Assembly: GCA_034509735.1 (NCBI GenBank)
Contig: JACGWO010000007.1
Coordinates: 22,906,046-22,970,045 of the forward strand
DNA: 64,000 nucleotides
Reading direction: 5' to 3'
DNA from: Sesamum alatum
Taxonomy: Eukaryota; Streptophyta; Magnoliopsida; Lamiales; Pedaliaceae
Shown piece after piece: positions 32,473-45,466 of the stretch (its first letter is position 1; each line of letters begins with the position of its first letter). The position numbers were made by a program, and so were the translations under genes. The notes beneath the pieces were generated by a model. It saw only the letters and a program-made list of their open reading frames with translations. It had not been told where the DNA came from and searched no databases.

Positions 32473-34650
32473 GAGTCATACCCTGTATGAACTCATCAAA
32501 ATGAATATTCCAGTTACATGGAGTTTCAAACCTAGTTTGAATTGCATGTTTAATCATACGACTCCAAGCCATCGATTCGATCCAATGTCCAACATTGCTT
32601 CTCCTAATGTATTTTAGATTATAATCCAATTGACCAGACTAGCTCAAAAACCTGTACCTCTCAGGTATCTTAGATATCCTGGTCCTCCTTAGGAGGACTT
32701 GAATATAGTTAGTGAGAAAACTTGATTTCAAATGATGTTTGCTATATCGTACTAAGGTGTCACTCTGCTTGATTCCTCAAGGAGCTACTCCTCACAACGG
32801 TTATCCTCTGAAATTCAATTTTCCTTAGGACAATATATGAACCTATACAAACCTAGTTTGCCTCCCACTAGTCCTTTGACATATGCAAGACCATTCCACA
32901 TACTCAAGTACTTTGTAGGATACAGGCTTGCCATGCCATATCCAATATGACATTTGGGCCACGATCTTTAGAAAGTGTCATGTTTTAAAACTTGGCTATT
33001 GTCTTAAGAACATGCCTAGATGGGCCAAGGTCGTTAAGTGAAACACCGATCGAACCATGTCCAACAAGGTTCGATTCCTCCCTTATCAGAGACGCCGTTC
33101 ATTGTGGCTTTCCAGGAAAAATTCCACTGAGTGAGAATTCCATTCCCATTTAGATACATCAAGAGCTCCCACTAAATACACATCACTCCATCCAATCGAG
33201 GGTTAATTTTGCAACCAGTTCGGTTCCCACTTCAAATCTAATTCCTTGAACCTTCCAGAGGTCCTTAGACTTGTGAACCCTCTATTGGTCTTGTGTATTC
33301 AGTGACCCACAAATGTCTAACTAGAACCAATCCAACAGACCACTAGCAAGCATACTTTGTTCAACAAAGAGCTTCTTGGCCATCTTCCGGCTCAGGAAGG
33401 ACTTGCAAGCAAGCAGGCTCAAATTGTCTATTTCTAGACTCCTTGAATCTACTAACCTCCTTATCCTATCTTGAGGAATGTGACCTAGCTTTGCATGCCA
33501 AATCTGTGAGTTTAGCTTGATTATCCATTTTATCATTTGTTTTGAGCATTCATAATCTAATTGTGGGATGGTATTGAAATAATTATGCAAACAACCTAGC
33601 AGACAAGAATATCCATTCTTTGTCAAATAAAAGAAACTTTCATTGATCAAAACCATGTAATCCTAATTGTCCAACAATAGAAAAGCATAATTCGGTCATG
33701 CTAGGTTACCTAATTGTGACCTATCAACTCTATCCTAACATGATCACTAATAGCTAAGCCTTATTAGCCCTATAACTTCTATGGCAATAGCCCAACCATT
33801 GCCTAGCTTTAGAACCATCTCCGTCTTGGCCTTCTACTCCTTTCCATCACCTGCAAATCATTTGCAGATATGAGCTGTACAGCTGGTATCCAATACCAAG
33901 AGTAGAATAGTAACCATGTTAAAGCTCAAATCAAATGTACCTTGGTTCAAAAGGACTTTAGGACACTCCCTTTTCCAATGCCCCTTTTCATGGCAATATA
34001 TGCAAACATCTTTTGCAATCCTTGACTATGGAACCACCTTCCTCTTTCCTTTACCCACACCCAGCGGGGCAACATGAGTGCTCTGAGGGCTTACAGCGGC
34101 TAATTCTGTCTTACCCTTCTCCCTCCTCCAGCGTTCGGCCCCTTTGCCTTTCACTCTTGAGGTCGAAGCCTCCCCCACCAATACAGATGGCGCAGACTTT
34201 TCAATCGTTGTCTCATACTAGACCAACATGTTTATCAAATTATGAAGGTCTTTTTCAAGCCCATTCATGTTATAATTAACGATAAACGGGTCAAAAGAGA
34301 GAGGAAGAGACTGAAGGATCACATCGATGTACGGCTCTTTTCCAAGATCAGCTCGGAGGTCTTTCAGCTTGTCCACTAGGGATATCATCATAACTCCATT
34401 CTGGTGTACATACGACCCTTTTGTTATCTTAGCTCCGAAAAATACCTTCATCGCAGCATATCTAACATGACGGTCCGGTAAAGTATAAACGTCTTTCATG
34501 CAGAGCATTATCGAGCTGACATCATCCAACTGATCATACTGTTTATGGATCTCATTTGTCAGGGATGCTAGTATGATGTTGCAGACTTTGCGGTTGTCCT
34601 CTTGTCATTCATTGAACGTCAAACGCTCTTCTAATGAGGACCCCTCCGGC
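32473..34650 (-). pseudogene. copy E gag-pol remnant, gag through RT start
   Basis: On minus, a gag fragment (34529-34218) corresponds to residues about 90-190 of F's gag but has diverged (MDDVSSIMLCMKD...). A decayed zinc-knuckle region follows near 34010-33980, a protease region near 33900-33870, and then integrase HHCC (33656-33321, LWH-type LIWHAKLGHIPQDRI). Further integrase and RT-start sequence to 32473 is full of stops and frameshifts. The gag start is missing: similarity ends at about 34650 in the codons for LPEGS. Confidence 0.87.
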
Positions 34651-36463
34651 AAAATCAAGTGATTCAAAATTAAGTGAAGAACACAAGTGAAGAACACAAG
34701 TGTAAGAGAGGGAGAGAGGGCCGAGAGTTTGAGAGGGAGGAGAGGATTTTTGTCTTCCCTTTTTCCTAGAAAAAGATGAATAATGAATCACTTATGCTTG
34801 GTGTTGTATATTCTAATATATATACATAATTAATGTGATTATTGGAATGTGTCTAGGTTTATCCAATGATGTCTAGATTCATTCCAATCAATCACCATCA
34901 ATTCTTCAATCAAGCCTACAAAAATTTATGGTATGATCAAATCATACCAAAAGGAAGGAGCTTGATTGGAGTTGATTTGTCTCTTTCCAAAAGAGATAAG
35001 TCAACATACCACCTAGCATGAAACATGGCTGATTTTGCTTCCTCCAAGGGAGCATGTCGGCCATGTTTAATTAAAGGAAGAAGTCCAACTTCTTCCTATT
35101 CCAAAATAGGAATTATTTCTCCTATCGGGTATAATTTAACGGACCGGGTTTTATCGTAATCCAATTGCGACGAACCCAATATTAAACCCAATTTAATGTC
35201 CATTTAAATTATTCCCGTTGATCTTTTAATCCAATTAAAAGATCCAACGTCTCAACGTCTCAACTTTTCATATTTAATCGAAAATCCAATTTACCGATTT
35301 AATGAAAGCCCGATACAATATCGGCCCGTCCATTCAATGGACTTTTCCTTAAGTAATCCAATTACTTATTTTATCCTTCGAGATTGACTCCAAGTCGATC
35401 TCTCAACCTCCTCGGTGATTTGTGTGTGACCCTTTAGGTTCACCCTCAGCTAGACTTGGGCCCGTGTCCCACAAGGCCCGTTACCATGGGTGGCCGTCTA
35501 GCAATGGTCCATGGCACTAGAGACTAGGTGAATTGGCGTGAACATTTAGGCGCCGATTCCGTACGGGTACGATCCTTCCGTCTACTGTCTCCCGGCCTTA
35601 GTTTAGGGTATGGAATTGGGCGTCGGTTCCCATCCTTGACTAGGCATCTATGCTTAATACTCGAGACCACGTATGCTTCATTGCGTCGACACAGGAAACC
35701 ATTCCCTGTTCGACCAACCACTGTGGCCACAGCTTCAAACAGCATGAATGTGTCTTCGAGTGCATAGGAGATACCTCTGCCACATACTGACAGGGGACAG
35801 ATCCTCTTCTTGGAATCCACCGTCCTCGCTACACATTCCGACTGCACTGGACAAGGCTTATGATAATCATCTTACAGAATGATTACCTCTCGCCAGATCC
35901 AAGATACAGCCGTCATGTGCACGCGACTGCCATGATCCCTCAAGTCTGAGGATTACTCCCGTACTATCGAAATCGGGGAAAACCAATCATACCGACCAAG
36001 CCTCCAAGGCTTCCATATGATGATCCCCGTGAGTCAGTCTAGTCAGCTCGACCCCAGTCGACCAAACCATCAAGATCGTGTAGGCGTCCCACGCCTGTCG
36101 CCGATGAAACACGACACTCATCTAATGAACACGACTCTTGACACAAGTCTCAATAGGACTCTCGATGCCCCATCTCGAGGTCCTCGACTTGGAACGTTTC
36201 AGACCTAACTCTTAATCAGTTGGTTTCATGACCACCATCCAATGCGTGGCCCAACTGCACGAGTTGTTATCCATAGTCTGTGGTCTTTGTTGCGATATAA
36301 GTTAAACACCGGTTTAACAAATGTAAGATGAGCGCAACAAAGAAGGTACCATTGGTGACGAATACTCATCTTATTCATCACATAATAATATTACATTTAC
36401 ATCAAGTTGTCAGATAGGTTACAAATCGCCAAATCTATTGGCTTTTGGTCACCTATTCTAACA
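34651..36463 (-). repeat. 3' LTR of copy C, truncated at the outer end
   Basis: It aligns closely with 49907-51696 of the 5' LTR. The missing part is the roughly 450 bases that would carry the LTR 3' end and stem-loop. A short direct duplication (AAGTGAAGAACAC twice, about 34672-34700) is peculiar to this copy. The junction with copy E's gag lies in AAAATCAAGTG, which also occurs in the intact LTR (49907-49917), suggesting microhomology joining. Confidence 0.88.
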
Positions 36464-36464
36464 A

Positions 36465-36474
36465 TCTCCCACTT
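36465..36474 (-). other. polypurine tract of copy C
   Basis: On minus this reads AAGTGGGAGA, just before the 3' LTR. Confidence 0.85.
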
Positions 36475-38043
36475 GACCTAAAGCCAATCACCCATTGGCC
36501 TCAAACCTCTTATTCAGATGGTGAGTACGGGAAACTTGTGACATGGGCTTAGCAAGTGGATCTGCTATGTTTTCTGCGGAGCTGACTTGGTCCAACCGAA
36601 TGTCACTCCTGCTATCCATCTCTCTAAGTAGATGGTAGCGTCTAAGAATATGCTTGGATCGTGATGAGATCTCGATTCCTTTGCTAGTGCTATCGCCCCG
36701 TTGTTATGATAAAGATAATTACAGGCTTAGCAATACTAGGTACTACCTCCAACCCTTGGATGTAGCTCATCAACCAAACCACTCCTTAGAAGCTTCCAAA
36801 GACGCTATGTATTCAAAACTCTATGGTGGAGTCTGCCGTGGTAGCCTGCTTGGAACCCTTCCAAGTAACCATGCCACCATTTAGTCTAAGTACAAAATCA
36901 AACTGAGACTTGAAATGATCGTCATCCGATTGGACTTTTCAGTATCAACTATCCACCGCCGTAGATCAAGAACATGTCCTTAGTCCTTTTCAGGTACTTT
37001 AGGATTGTCTTGACTGCACTCTAGTGTGCCTCCCCGGCACACGACTGATATCGACTAGTTACGCTCAAAGCGAAAGCCACATCAGGTCTAGTGCACTGAA
37101 CAGTATACTGTATGGTGCCTACGGATGAAGCATAGGGGATGTCCAACATCCTTTTAAGCTCCTCATCAGTCTTAGGAGACTGCTTCTTGGATAACTTAAT
37201 TCCATGCCTCATAGGAAGGAATCCTCGTTTTGAGTTCTCTATCTTGAATCTCTTCAAGACTTTCTCAATATACGAGGACTGGGCCATTCCTAACATCCTT
37301 CTAGATCTATCCCTGTAGATCTTGATGCCAAGGATGTAGGATGTCTCACCCATATCCTTTATTGAGAATTGCGTTGACAACCAACCTTTAGTGGTACCCA
37401 ACATCTTAGCATCATTCCCAATGAGCAAGATGTCATCCACGTAAAGCACCAGAAATGCAACTGAGCTCCCACTAATCTTCTTGTATACACAAGGATCGGA
37501 CTCGTTCTTGATGAAATCATATCTGTATGACTTCATCAAAACGTATGTTCCAACTTCGGGAAGCTTGTTTGAGGCCATAGATGGACCATTGGAGACGGCA
37601 GACCTTCTGCTCTTCTCCAACAGTTGTGAAACCTTCTGGCTCATCCATATAGATCTCTTCCTCTACGAAACCATTGAGGAAGGCCGTTTTCACGTCCATC
37701 TGCCACATTTCATAGTCATACCTTGCTGCTATGGCAAGCAGTATCCGAATGGACTTGGCCATTGCTACGGGCGAGTAGGTTTCCTCAAAATCGACCCCGG
37801 GCCGCTGAGTGTAACCTTTCGCCACAAGCCTGGCTTTGAAGGTTGTAACCTCCCCGTCAGCTCCAAGCTTACATTTGTAGACCCGTTTACACCCTACGGG
37901 TTTAACCCCTTTGGGTGGATCTACTAGGGTCCAAACCTTGTTTGTACCCATCGAGTCCATCTCAGATTTCATGGCCTCAAGCCACTTGTCCGAATCGATG
38001 TCTGACATCGCTTCTCCGTATGTCTTTGGATCATTATCCAACT
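36475..38043 (-). pseudogene. copy C RT and RNase H remnant
   Basis: RT is fairly well kept. The minus frame 38043-37517 covers the N-terminal RT (DNDPKTYGEAMSDIDSDKW, then VDFEETYSPVA and MWQMDVKTAFLNGF). The frame 37644-37021 holds YVDDILLIGN and the connection region. RNase H (37020-36480) is fragmented by frameshifts. Copy D interrupts the coding sequence at CAACT (38039-38043), just upstream of the DNDPKTYGEAM segment. The frame that appears to extend into 38227 is a chimera with D's LTR, not a natural protein. Confidence 0.9.
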
Positions 38044-40034
38044 TGAAAGGAATCGTGTATCGTCTCGGGAAATTGCGCGAATGCGGAAGCGTGGTATAAA
38101 ATAAAATACGAAAATTTAAAGCATGCTTTAATAAATAAAGAACACGCTCAAGGGGTGTACCCTTGAGATTCCTGGGTGTTCGGTGTATCTCATGATATAA
38201 AGAACATGAAATTGTCATGGAGGCCATAGGGAGAAAAAAAATAAAAGAGACGAAAAATTAAAACGAGACCTACCCGTTGTCGTTTTCGTCTTCAACGGCT
38301 ACACGCGTTGTTCCCCGTTTTGCACCAAGATCTCGTTCTTGAGACCCTCCAAATCGTGACACACGATCCACCCACGTATCTTGCACGTCGTGCTAGCAAC
38401 GAACAAGTATGATTTTTTTGGAGTGGATGAATCAACAACACGTTATGAATTAACGGTATTGATTCATCAATGTTCTAGTGTTCCAAAAACAAAAGAACAA
38501 GAAAATATATTTCTTGTAGAGAGAGAGGGGGCGGACGAGAGGTAAGAGGGAGAGAGACGAGTGTGTGTTGTGTGTGTGTTGGAATTTCATCATCCTTCAA
38601 AAGGTACAAGGCTAGGGATATATATAGAGGAAGAGTTTAATCCTCTTTAAACTCCACCTCTTTAGAAGCTTAATTTGACTAGGATTTTGACCTAGTCAAA
38701 GTCCTAGTCAAAGTAGAATTTGACCTTGTCAAATTCAATCCTAGCCTTTGATCTCTCCCATTAAATCTCAGCCATTAATTTAATTTAATGGAATATTTAA
38801 AAGGATTTAAATATTCCAAAAGGCCAAATAAATATAATAAATAAATATTAATATTTATTCTAGGCCCATTAAATTAATTCCCTTAATAAATCTAATTTAT
38901 TAACTTAATTCCCTATATCAAATAGAAGGAATTAATTTCTTCAAGAAAATATAGGATCCGATTAAATCCAATTTAATCATTCCTTTACTCCAATATTTAA
39001 TTCCAAATTAAATACTAAGTGTGTGTGGATAGTGTGTGACTCTTTAGGTTCACCTTTCAGCTAGACTTGGTCAGATTCCTAGAATCCGTCCGTTACCATG
39101 GGTGGCCATCTAGCAACGGTCCATGGCACTAGAGACTAGGTGAAATAATCGGGGATGAAAATTTAGGCTCTAACAGTACACTTGTCCTTCTGTCTTCAGT
39201 CTCATCACTTAGAGTCTAGGGCACGAAAAAATGCAGGTACCCATTTTGGACCTAAGTGTCGGTTTGTCCTTACTAAACGCCGCAAGGGAAACCTTCCCTT
39301 CTGTTCAGTTACTGTGGCCACAGATTTTAGGGACAAGACACAGAGCATTCATGAGACTCAACTGTCAATGCCTTTTGACAAGAGACAGATCCTTTCTTGG
39401 AAACTACTGTCACTCTGTACACCTGAGCTGCACTAGACATGCCTTATGACTACTCAAGAATATTTTGGCAATCTCTCACCATATCTAAGATACAGACTTG
39501 ATGTACAGGTAAACTCAACAGTTTCTCAAGTCAAAGGACTTGACCTGTACCGTTGGAACCGGGAATACACGTCATACCTTGCTGACCATACTCAAGGTCC
39601 TCCGTAAGACGGTTCCCGCGAGTCACGTCAATCAGCTGCTTCCTAGCATGCTGACCCACTAACACTGCTTAGACGACCTTCGTCACCCGTCAATGAAATA
39701 CGACAGCAGATGCTTAGTGCAAGTCTCAAAGGGAATCTCGGTACCCATTTTCGAGATTCCTTGACTTGGAGATTTCCGGACTGATTTGGTAAGACTGATT
39801 TCATGGACCTATCTCCAAGCGTAGTCCCAGTCCCCGAAATCGATTCTCAGTCCGTGGGCTTTGTTTGCGTAGTGAACAGATATTTAATAGCAGATATAAG
39901 TGAACGTAAACAAAGTGTTGCCATATGAATTTTCACTTCTTTATTCATAAATGTTTTATCAAACACCTGAAACTGTCTAGACATAGGTTACATATTCCTG
40001 CCAAAATTGGCTTACATGGTCACCTATTCTAACA
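38044..40034 (-). repeat. 3' LTR of copy D (subfamily A/D/F)
   Basis: This is a 1991-base LTR, TG...CA on plus. The stem-loop CTCAAGGG/CCCTTGAG is at 38147-38167. The TATA-like TATATATAG lies near 38620, with about five W-box cores at 38674-38726. Overall it is close to A and F. Confidence 0.94.
38620..38730 (-). promoter_or_regulatory. copy D LTR TATA box and W-box cluster
   Basis: On minus, CTATATATA is preceded upstream by TTGACT and TTGACC cores in both orientations, the same arrangement as in A and F. Confidence 0.65.
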
Positions 40035-40035
40035 A

Positions 40036-40045
40036 TCTCCCACTT
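40036..40045 (-). other. polypurine tract of copy D
   Basis: On minus this reads AAGTGGGAGA, next to the 3' LTR. Confidence 0.88.
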
Positions 40046-40050
40046 GACCT

Positions 40051-43000
40051 TTAAAGCCAATCGCCCATATGTCTAATCCCCATCTTCTCAAGATGTTGCG
40101 TATGAGCGCTCTGCGACATAGGCTTTGTCAACGGATCTGCTGTGTTGTCTGCTGAGTTGACTCGGTCCACCCGGACGTCACCTCTTCCTACCATTTCTCT
40201 AAGAAGATGGTAGCGTCTAAGAATGTGTTTGGAATGGTGATGAGATCTCGGTTCCTTTGCTTGCGCTATTGCACCGTTGTTATCACAGAAGATGACAACA
40301 GGCTCGGCGATGCTAGGCACCACACCCAACTCTTGGATGTAGTTTCTCATCCAAACCGCTTCCTTAGCAGCTTCTAAAGCTGCTATGTATTCAGCCTCTG
40401 TAGTGGAGTCAGCAGTGGTTGCATGCTTGGAACTTTTCCAAGCCACTACTCCTCCATTGAGTTTGAATACGTAACCCGATTGAGACTTGGCATCATCGTC
40501 ATCAGACTGGAAGCTAGCGTCGCTAAAGCCTTCCAGAATTAGTTCTCCATTGCCATAGACTAGGAACATTTCCTTAGTCCTCCTTAGGTACTTAAGGATG
40601 CCCTTAACAGCATTCCAATGTGCCTCTCCTACGCAGGACTGATATCTGCTTGTTACGCTCAAAGCGTACGCAATGTCAGGCCTAGTGCAGTGGACCGCAT
40701 ATTGGATGCTACCTACGTCAGAAGCATAGGGGATGACTTTCATCCTTTCAAGTTCCTCATCAGTCTGTGAGGACTATTTCTTGGACAACTTGATCCCATG
40801 CCTCATGGGAAGGAATCCTCGTTTGGAGTTGTTCATTCGATATCTCTTTAGGATTTTTCTCCATATACGAGTTTTGGGTGAGTCCTAACATCCTTTTAGA
40901 TCTGTCCCTGACAATCTGGATGCCTAGGATGTAGGAGGCTTCACCCAAGTCCTTCATGGAAAACTGGGTTGACAACCATGCTTTTGTGTTTCCTAACATT
41001 CTAACGTCATTACCAATGATTAGAATGTCATCCACATAAAGCACTAGGAACACTATTGAGCTCCCACTGACCCTCTTGTATACACAAGGATCGGATTCGT
41101 TTTTGATGAAGTCATAACCCCATATTACTTCATCAAATCGAATGTTCCAACTTCGGGATGCTTGTTTGAGGCCATAGATGGACTTCTGGAGACGATAGAC
41201 TTTCTGTTCTTCTCCAGTTACCGTGAAACCCTTCGGCTGATCCATATAGATCTCTTCTTCAACGAAACCGTTGAGGAATGTCGTTTTCACGTTCATCTAC
41301 CATATCTCATAGTCATACCATGCTGCTATGGCGAGCAGGATCCGAATGGACTTAGCCATGGCTACTGGCGAGTAGGTATCCTCAAAATCGACACCGGGTT
41401 GTTGAGTGTATCCCTTAGCTACAAGCCTAGCCTTAAAGGTTGTGATTTCTCCATCAACGCCAAGTTTGCGTTTGTAGACCCACTTACAGCCAGCTTAACA
41501 CCTTTCGGTGGATCTACAAGACTCCAGACTTGGTTCTCGTTCATGGAGTCCATTTCGGCTTTCATGGCCTCAAGCCATTTCCCAGAGTCGATGTCAGACA
41601 TCGCTTCTCCATATGTCTTAGGATCGTTATCCAGGTCGCTCCTATAAAGCCATATCACACTGGAGGTCTGGACTCTCTAGTGGACCTACGGAGAACGGGA
41701 ACGTTAGTGGTGATTGTGGGCGCTGACTGTATCGGAGCCGGCGGTTCAGGAACCGGGGCTGGCTGTTCCTGAGGCTGTCCTTCATGCCTAGCATGTTGGA
41801 CTTCTCGAGGTTGGTCAGCTCTTCGGCTGTCTATCCTGCATCCTCTGAGTGAGGGTTCCGCGGCTACCTCTGATGGTTGTACTCCATCACCTGATTCCTC
41901 AAGGATCAGCTCATCAGGTTGGACATCCTCTGGGAAGCCTTGCTCCAAGAATACTGCATTTCTTGAAACAAACACCTTTTGTTCCAAGGGGTCATAGAAG
42001 TAATAACCCGCAGTTTCCTTAGGGTATCCAAGGAACCTGCATAAGCTAGATCTAGATTCTAGTTTATCTCCCACTAACCTCTTGACGTATGCGGGGCTAC
42101 CCCACACTCTCAAGTAGTTGTAGGACGCAGGCCTGCCGTGCCATATCTCATATGGCGTTTGGGTCAATGAACTGGTAGGCACTAAATTCAACAATTTGGC
42201 TGCCGTTTCTAGTGCATAGCCCCAAAAGGATAAGGGCAATCTGGTAAAACTCATCATGGACCGAACCATGTCCAACAGGGTTCGATTCCTCCTTTCAGAG
42301 ACACCATTTAACTGTGGTGTTCCGGGAGGTGTCCATTATGATATTATACCATGTTCTTTTAGATAATCTAGGAACTCCGTACTAAGGTATTCACCGCCTC
42401 GGTCCGACCGTAGGACTTTAATTTTGCAGTTGGTCTGGTTCTCCACTTCAAGTCTGAATTCTTTAAACCTCTCAAGAGCTTCAGACTTATACCTCATTAG
42501 GTAAACATAACCATACCGTGAATGATCATCGGTAAAGGTTATGAAGTAGGAGAACCCACCTCGGGCCTGCGTCCTTAGTGGTCCACATACATTTGTATGG
42601 ACCAAGTCTAACAGACCTGTGGCAAGCCTGCTTTGTCCTACAAAGGGCTTCTTGGTCATTTTCCCTCTTAGACATGATTCACAAGTTGGTAGATCACTCA
42701 AGTCCCCAACCTCTAGGTTCTTTGAGTCTACCAACCTTTTCATCCTATCTTGGGATATGTGACCTAGCCTAGCGTGCCACAGACGTGCGTTCCCGTTATT
42801 ATCTAATTTTCGTTTGTGTTGAGTGTTGAGAACAAAATTCGTTTGTTGCAAGATATAGAGCCCGTTACGCAATGTACCAAGTAGATGAGCAATTCCACAC
42901 CTCATCAAATAAAAATAATTTTTATTGATTCTAAACTCATAACCACTATTGTCCAACAATGGAATGGAAATGATGTTTTTAATCATACTAGGTACAAAAT

Positions 43001-43206
43001 AAACTTTCTCTAAGTCTATGCTAATGCTATCACTACTCACTAGAATGGCGGATCCTACTGCTTCTGCCGAGATGGCCTTGCCATTCCCAAGCTTCAGGAT
43101 CATGTCCCCACTACCCAGTTTTCTGCTTCTTTTCAACACCAGCAAGTCATTGCAAATGTGAGCTCAACAGCCGGTATCTAATACCCAAGAGGTAGAATTA
43201 GTGACC
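40051..43206 (-). pseudogene. copy D protease-integrase-RT-RNase H, with point stops
   Basis: The frame is fairly well kept. The protease/linker/integrase part runs 43145-42336, the integrase C-terminus and RT start 42275-41655, RT 41658-41419 and 41296-40760 (YVDDILIIGN), and RNase H 40743-40051. Three stops arise by single transitions relative to sister copies: TGA at 43166-43164 (Arg after the protease DTGC), TAG at 41299-41297 (Gln in YEIWQMDVK) and TAG at 40776-40774 (Gln in KKQSPQ). There are also frameshifts near 42320 and 41500, and a short deletion near 41635. Confidence 0.93.
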
Positions 43207-44449
43207 ATATTTGTTAGAATAGGTGACCAGAAAGTCAATGGTATTGGCTGTTCTGAGAACCATTCGTCAATCTGTGAACAAGTAATATTATGTTAATGAA
43301 TGTAGTAAGGATTCATAGGCATGAGTTTATTGTACTTACAGCTTGCATCGTTACGATGTCACAACAAACGCCCACAGACTGAAATAACGTTTTGGGAAAT
43401 TGGAACTACGCTTGGAGATAGGTTCATGAAATCAGTTTCGCCGAATCAGTCTGAAATACTCCAAGTCAAAGGAATCTCGAGACAGGGCATCGAGAATCCA
43501 TTTGAGACTTGCACTAAGCATCTGCTGTCGTGTTTCATCGACGGGTGATGAGGATCGTCTAAGCAGTGTTAGTGGGTCGGCCTGCTGGGGAGCGGCCGAC
43601 TGAGGTGACTCGCGGGAATCGTCATATAGAAGCTACTCGGGCTTGGTCGGTATGACTCATATTCCCGGTTCCGATAGTACGGGATTATTTCTCGGACTTG
43701 AGGATCACGGCAGTCCCCTACATACTAAGGTTGTATCTTGGATCTGGTGAAATTTGACCGATTATATCACATGGTCATCATAAGCCTCGTCCAGTGCAGT
43801 CGGCGTATGTAAGAACGGTGAATTCCAAGATAGGATCTGTCCCCTGTCAAAGGATATGACAGCAAGATCTCCTATGCGCTCGGAGATGGTTTAGACTCAC
43901 AAAGTCTATGGCCGTAGCACTTGATGTAGTGGGAAAGGATTTCCTACGTCGAGTTAAACCTATCTCGAGCATTATGCATAGTTGCCTAGTCAAGAATGGG
44001 AACCGACCCCTAGACTAAAGGCCGGGAGACAGGCGACAGTAGGACCGTACCCGTACGTATCGAGCATCGGTAGGACTGCACCTGCGTATAACTCGGAGCC
44101 TAAATGTTCACACCACAAATTCACCTAGTCTCTAGTGCCATGGACCGTTGCTAGATGGCCACCCATGGTAACAGACTACTTTGGTTATGAAATAACAAAA
44201 GGTAGGTCCAAGTCTAGCTGAAAGGTGAACCTAAAGAGTCACACCCGCTACACCAAATGAAAGGGAATTAATTTGGAATTAATTCTGGGAGAAGGTTTAA
44301 TTTAATGGAATTAAATTATACTTCTTGGATATTCAAGCCTCGATGAATTATTTGGAATAATCGGGCTTGAGTTCATAAATTAGATTTATGAATTTTATAA
44401 AGCATGGGCTTTCCTTAATTAGATTAAAAGGGTGAATTAATTAATTAGT

Positions 44450-44706
44450 GGGCTTGGTATATTATATAGGATTTAATATAAAGTCCATGGGACTATTTAA
44501 TTTAGAATTAAATAATCCCATTCTATGGAATTAATTAATGGGCTTGGTATATTAAATAGGATTTAATATAAAGTCCATGGGACTATTTAATTTAGAATTA
44601 AATAAGTCTTTTTCATTAATTAATTAATGGGCTTAGTATATTAAATATGATTTAATATATAAAGTCCATGGGAATATTTAATTTAGAATTAAATAGGCCT
44701 ATTCCA
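44450..44706 (+). repeat. three tandem repeats of about 90 bases in the solo LTR
   Basis: Copies start at 44450, 44540 and 44629. Each begins GGGCTTGGTATATTA (or a close variant), contains AAAGTCCATGGGA, and ends in ATTTAGAATTAAATA. The other LTRs have a single related unit, so this is an expansion in this lineage, located between U3 and the promoter. Confidence 0.88.
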
Positions 44707-44796
44707 TAAAGCCCATCAAAATGGATGGACAAGATTTGATCTAGAGAATGATGAGATGAAGGGTCATGATTAATTTGGCTTAATCAAAGCCTAGTT

Positions 44797-44899
44797 TGAC
44801 TAGGATTTGACTAGGATTTGACTAGGTCAAAATCCTAGTCAAAGTGTGTCTCTTTGGAAGAGTTTGAGAAGGAATAGGAAATTCCATCTTCTATAAATA
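44797..44899 (+). promoter_or_regulatory. solo LTR W-box cluster and TATA box
   Basis: Five TTGACY cores (44797-44842, including three TTTGACTAGGA-type copies in a row) are followed by CTATAAATA at 44891-44899. The LTR could drive transcription rightwards into the antisense of copy D gag; that is inference. Confidence 0.6.
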
Positions 44900-45316
44900 C
44901 TCAAAAAACACACACCCACACCTAGTATTCTCTACAACTCTCATCTCTCAATTCCCTCTCAATTTTCGTCCATCCCCTTTCTTTAATCTCCAAGAATACT
45001 ACTTTTGTTCTTGATTTATTCAAGTTAAGAACATAAGAGACATTGATTGCGTTAATTCATAGCGTGTATCGATGTTTCTTCTCCCCAAATAATTTCTTGC
45101 TAGCACAAGGGTTGTTTGCTTTCCAGTGGAGCGAGTGAGATGATTTAGAGGGTCTCTTCTTTGAGATTTTGGTGCAAAACCGGGAACAATGCATGTAGCC
45201 GAGACGAAGACAAAACTACAACCGGGTAGGTTCTTTAATTTCATTTTTTTTCGGTTTCAATTCTATGGCCTCCATGTTGTGTTTTATTGAACATGAGATA
45301 CACCGAACGCCCGGGA

Positions 45317-45341
45317 GAATCAAGGGCACACCCCTTGATTC
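45317..45341 (+). other. U5-side stem-loop of solo LTR
   Basis: GAATCAAGGG pairs with CCCTTGATTC (10 bp, 5-base loop). Its outer pairs differ from those in F, L and J but remain complementary. Confidence 0.7.
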
Positions 45342-45466
45342 ATTTATGTATGTTATGCATAATTTAAATTCCTTTTAATTATGTTTTGTAATTTTATTAC
45401 GCACTATTTCGCGCTTCCGCTATACGCGCTTATCTCCCGAGCCGATCCACACAATCTTTCAATATT

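Larger units (their letters stand above)
20118..34650 (-). mobile_element. old Ty1/copia copy E, split by copy F and truncated
   Basis: The minus-strand order is a gag fragment (from 34650), integrase (to about 33000), RT start (about 32473), then copy F, then RT/RNase H remnants (22792-21970), PPT and 3' LTR (21957 to about 20118). The first 50 or so gag codons, the leader and the 5' LTR are missing. The right edge passes directly into the truncated LTR of copy C. Coding parts are far more decayed than in A, D and F, consistent with E being an early insertion. Confidence 0.88.
43212..45461 (+). repeat. solo LTR, plus orientation, inside copy D
   Basis: This 2250-base LTR runs from TGTTAGAATAGGTGACC to CTTTCA and is flanked by ATATT on both sides (43207-43211 and 45462-45466). 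Neither PBS nor PPT adjoins it, so it is a solo LTR left by recombination between the two LTRs of an element. It carries a three-copy 90-base tandem repeat, a W-box cluster, a TATA box and a 10-bp U5-side stem. Confidence 0.95.

Noticed and set aside
37517..38227. 236-codon frame that seems to start outside RT
   Set aside because: Chimera: its first 60 or so codons are copy D's LTR and the rest is copy C's RT across the insertion boundary.
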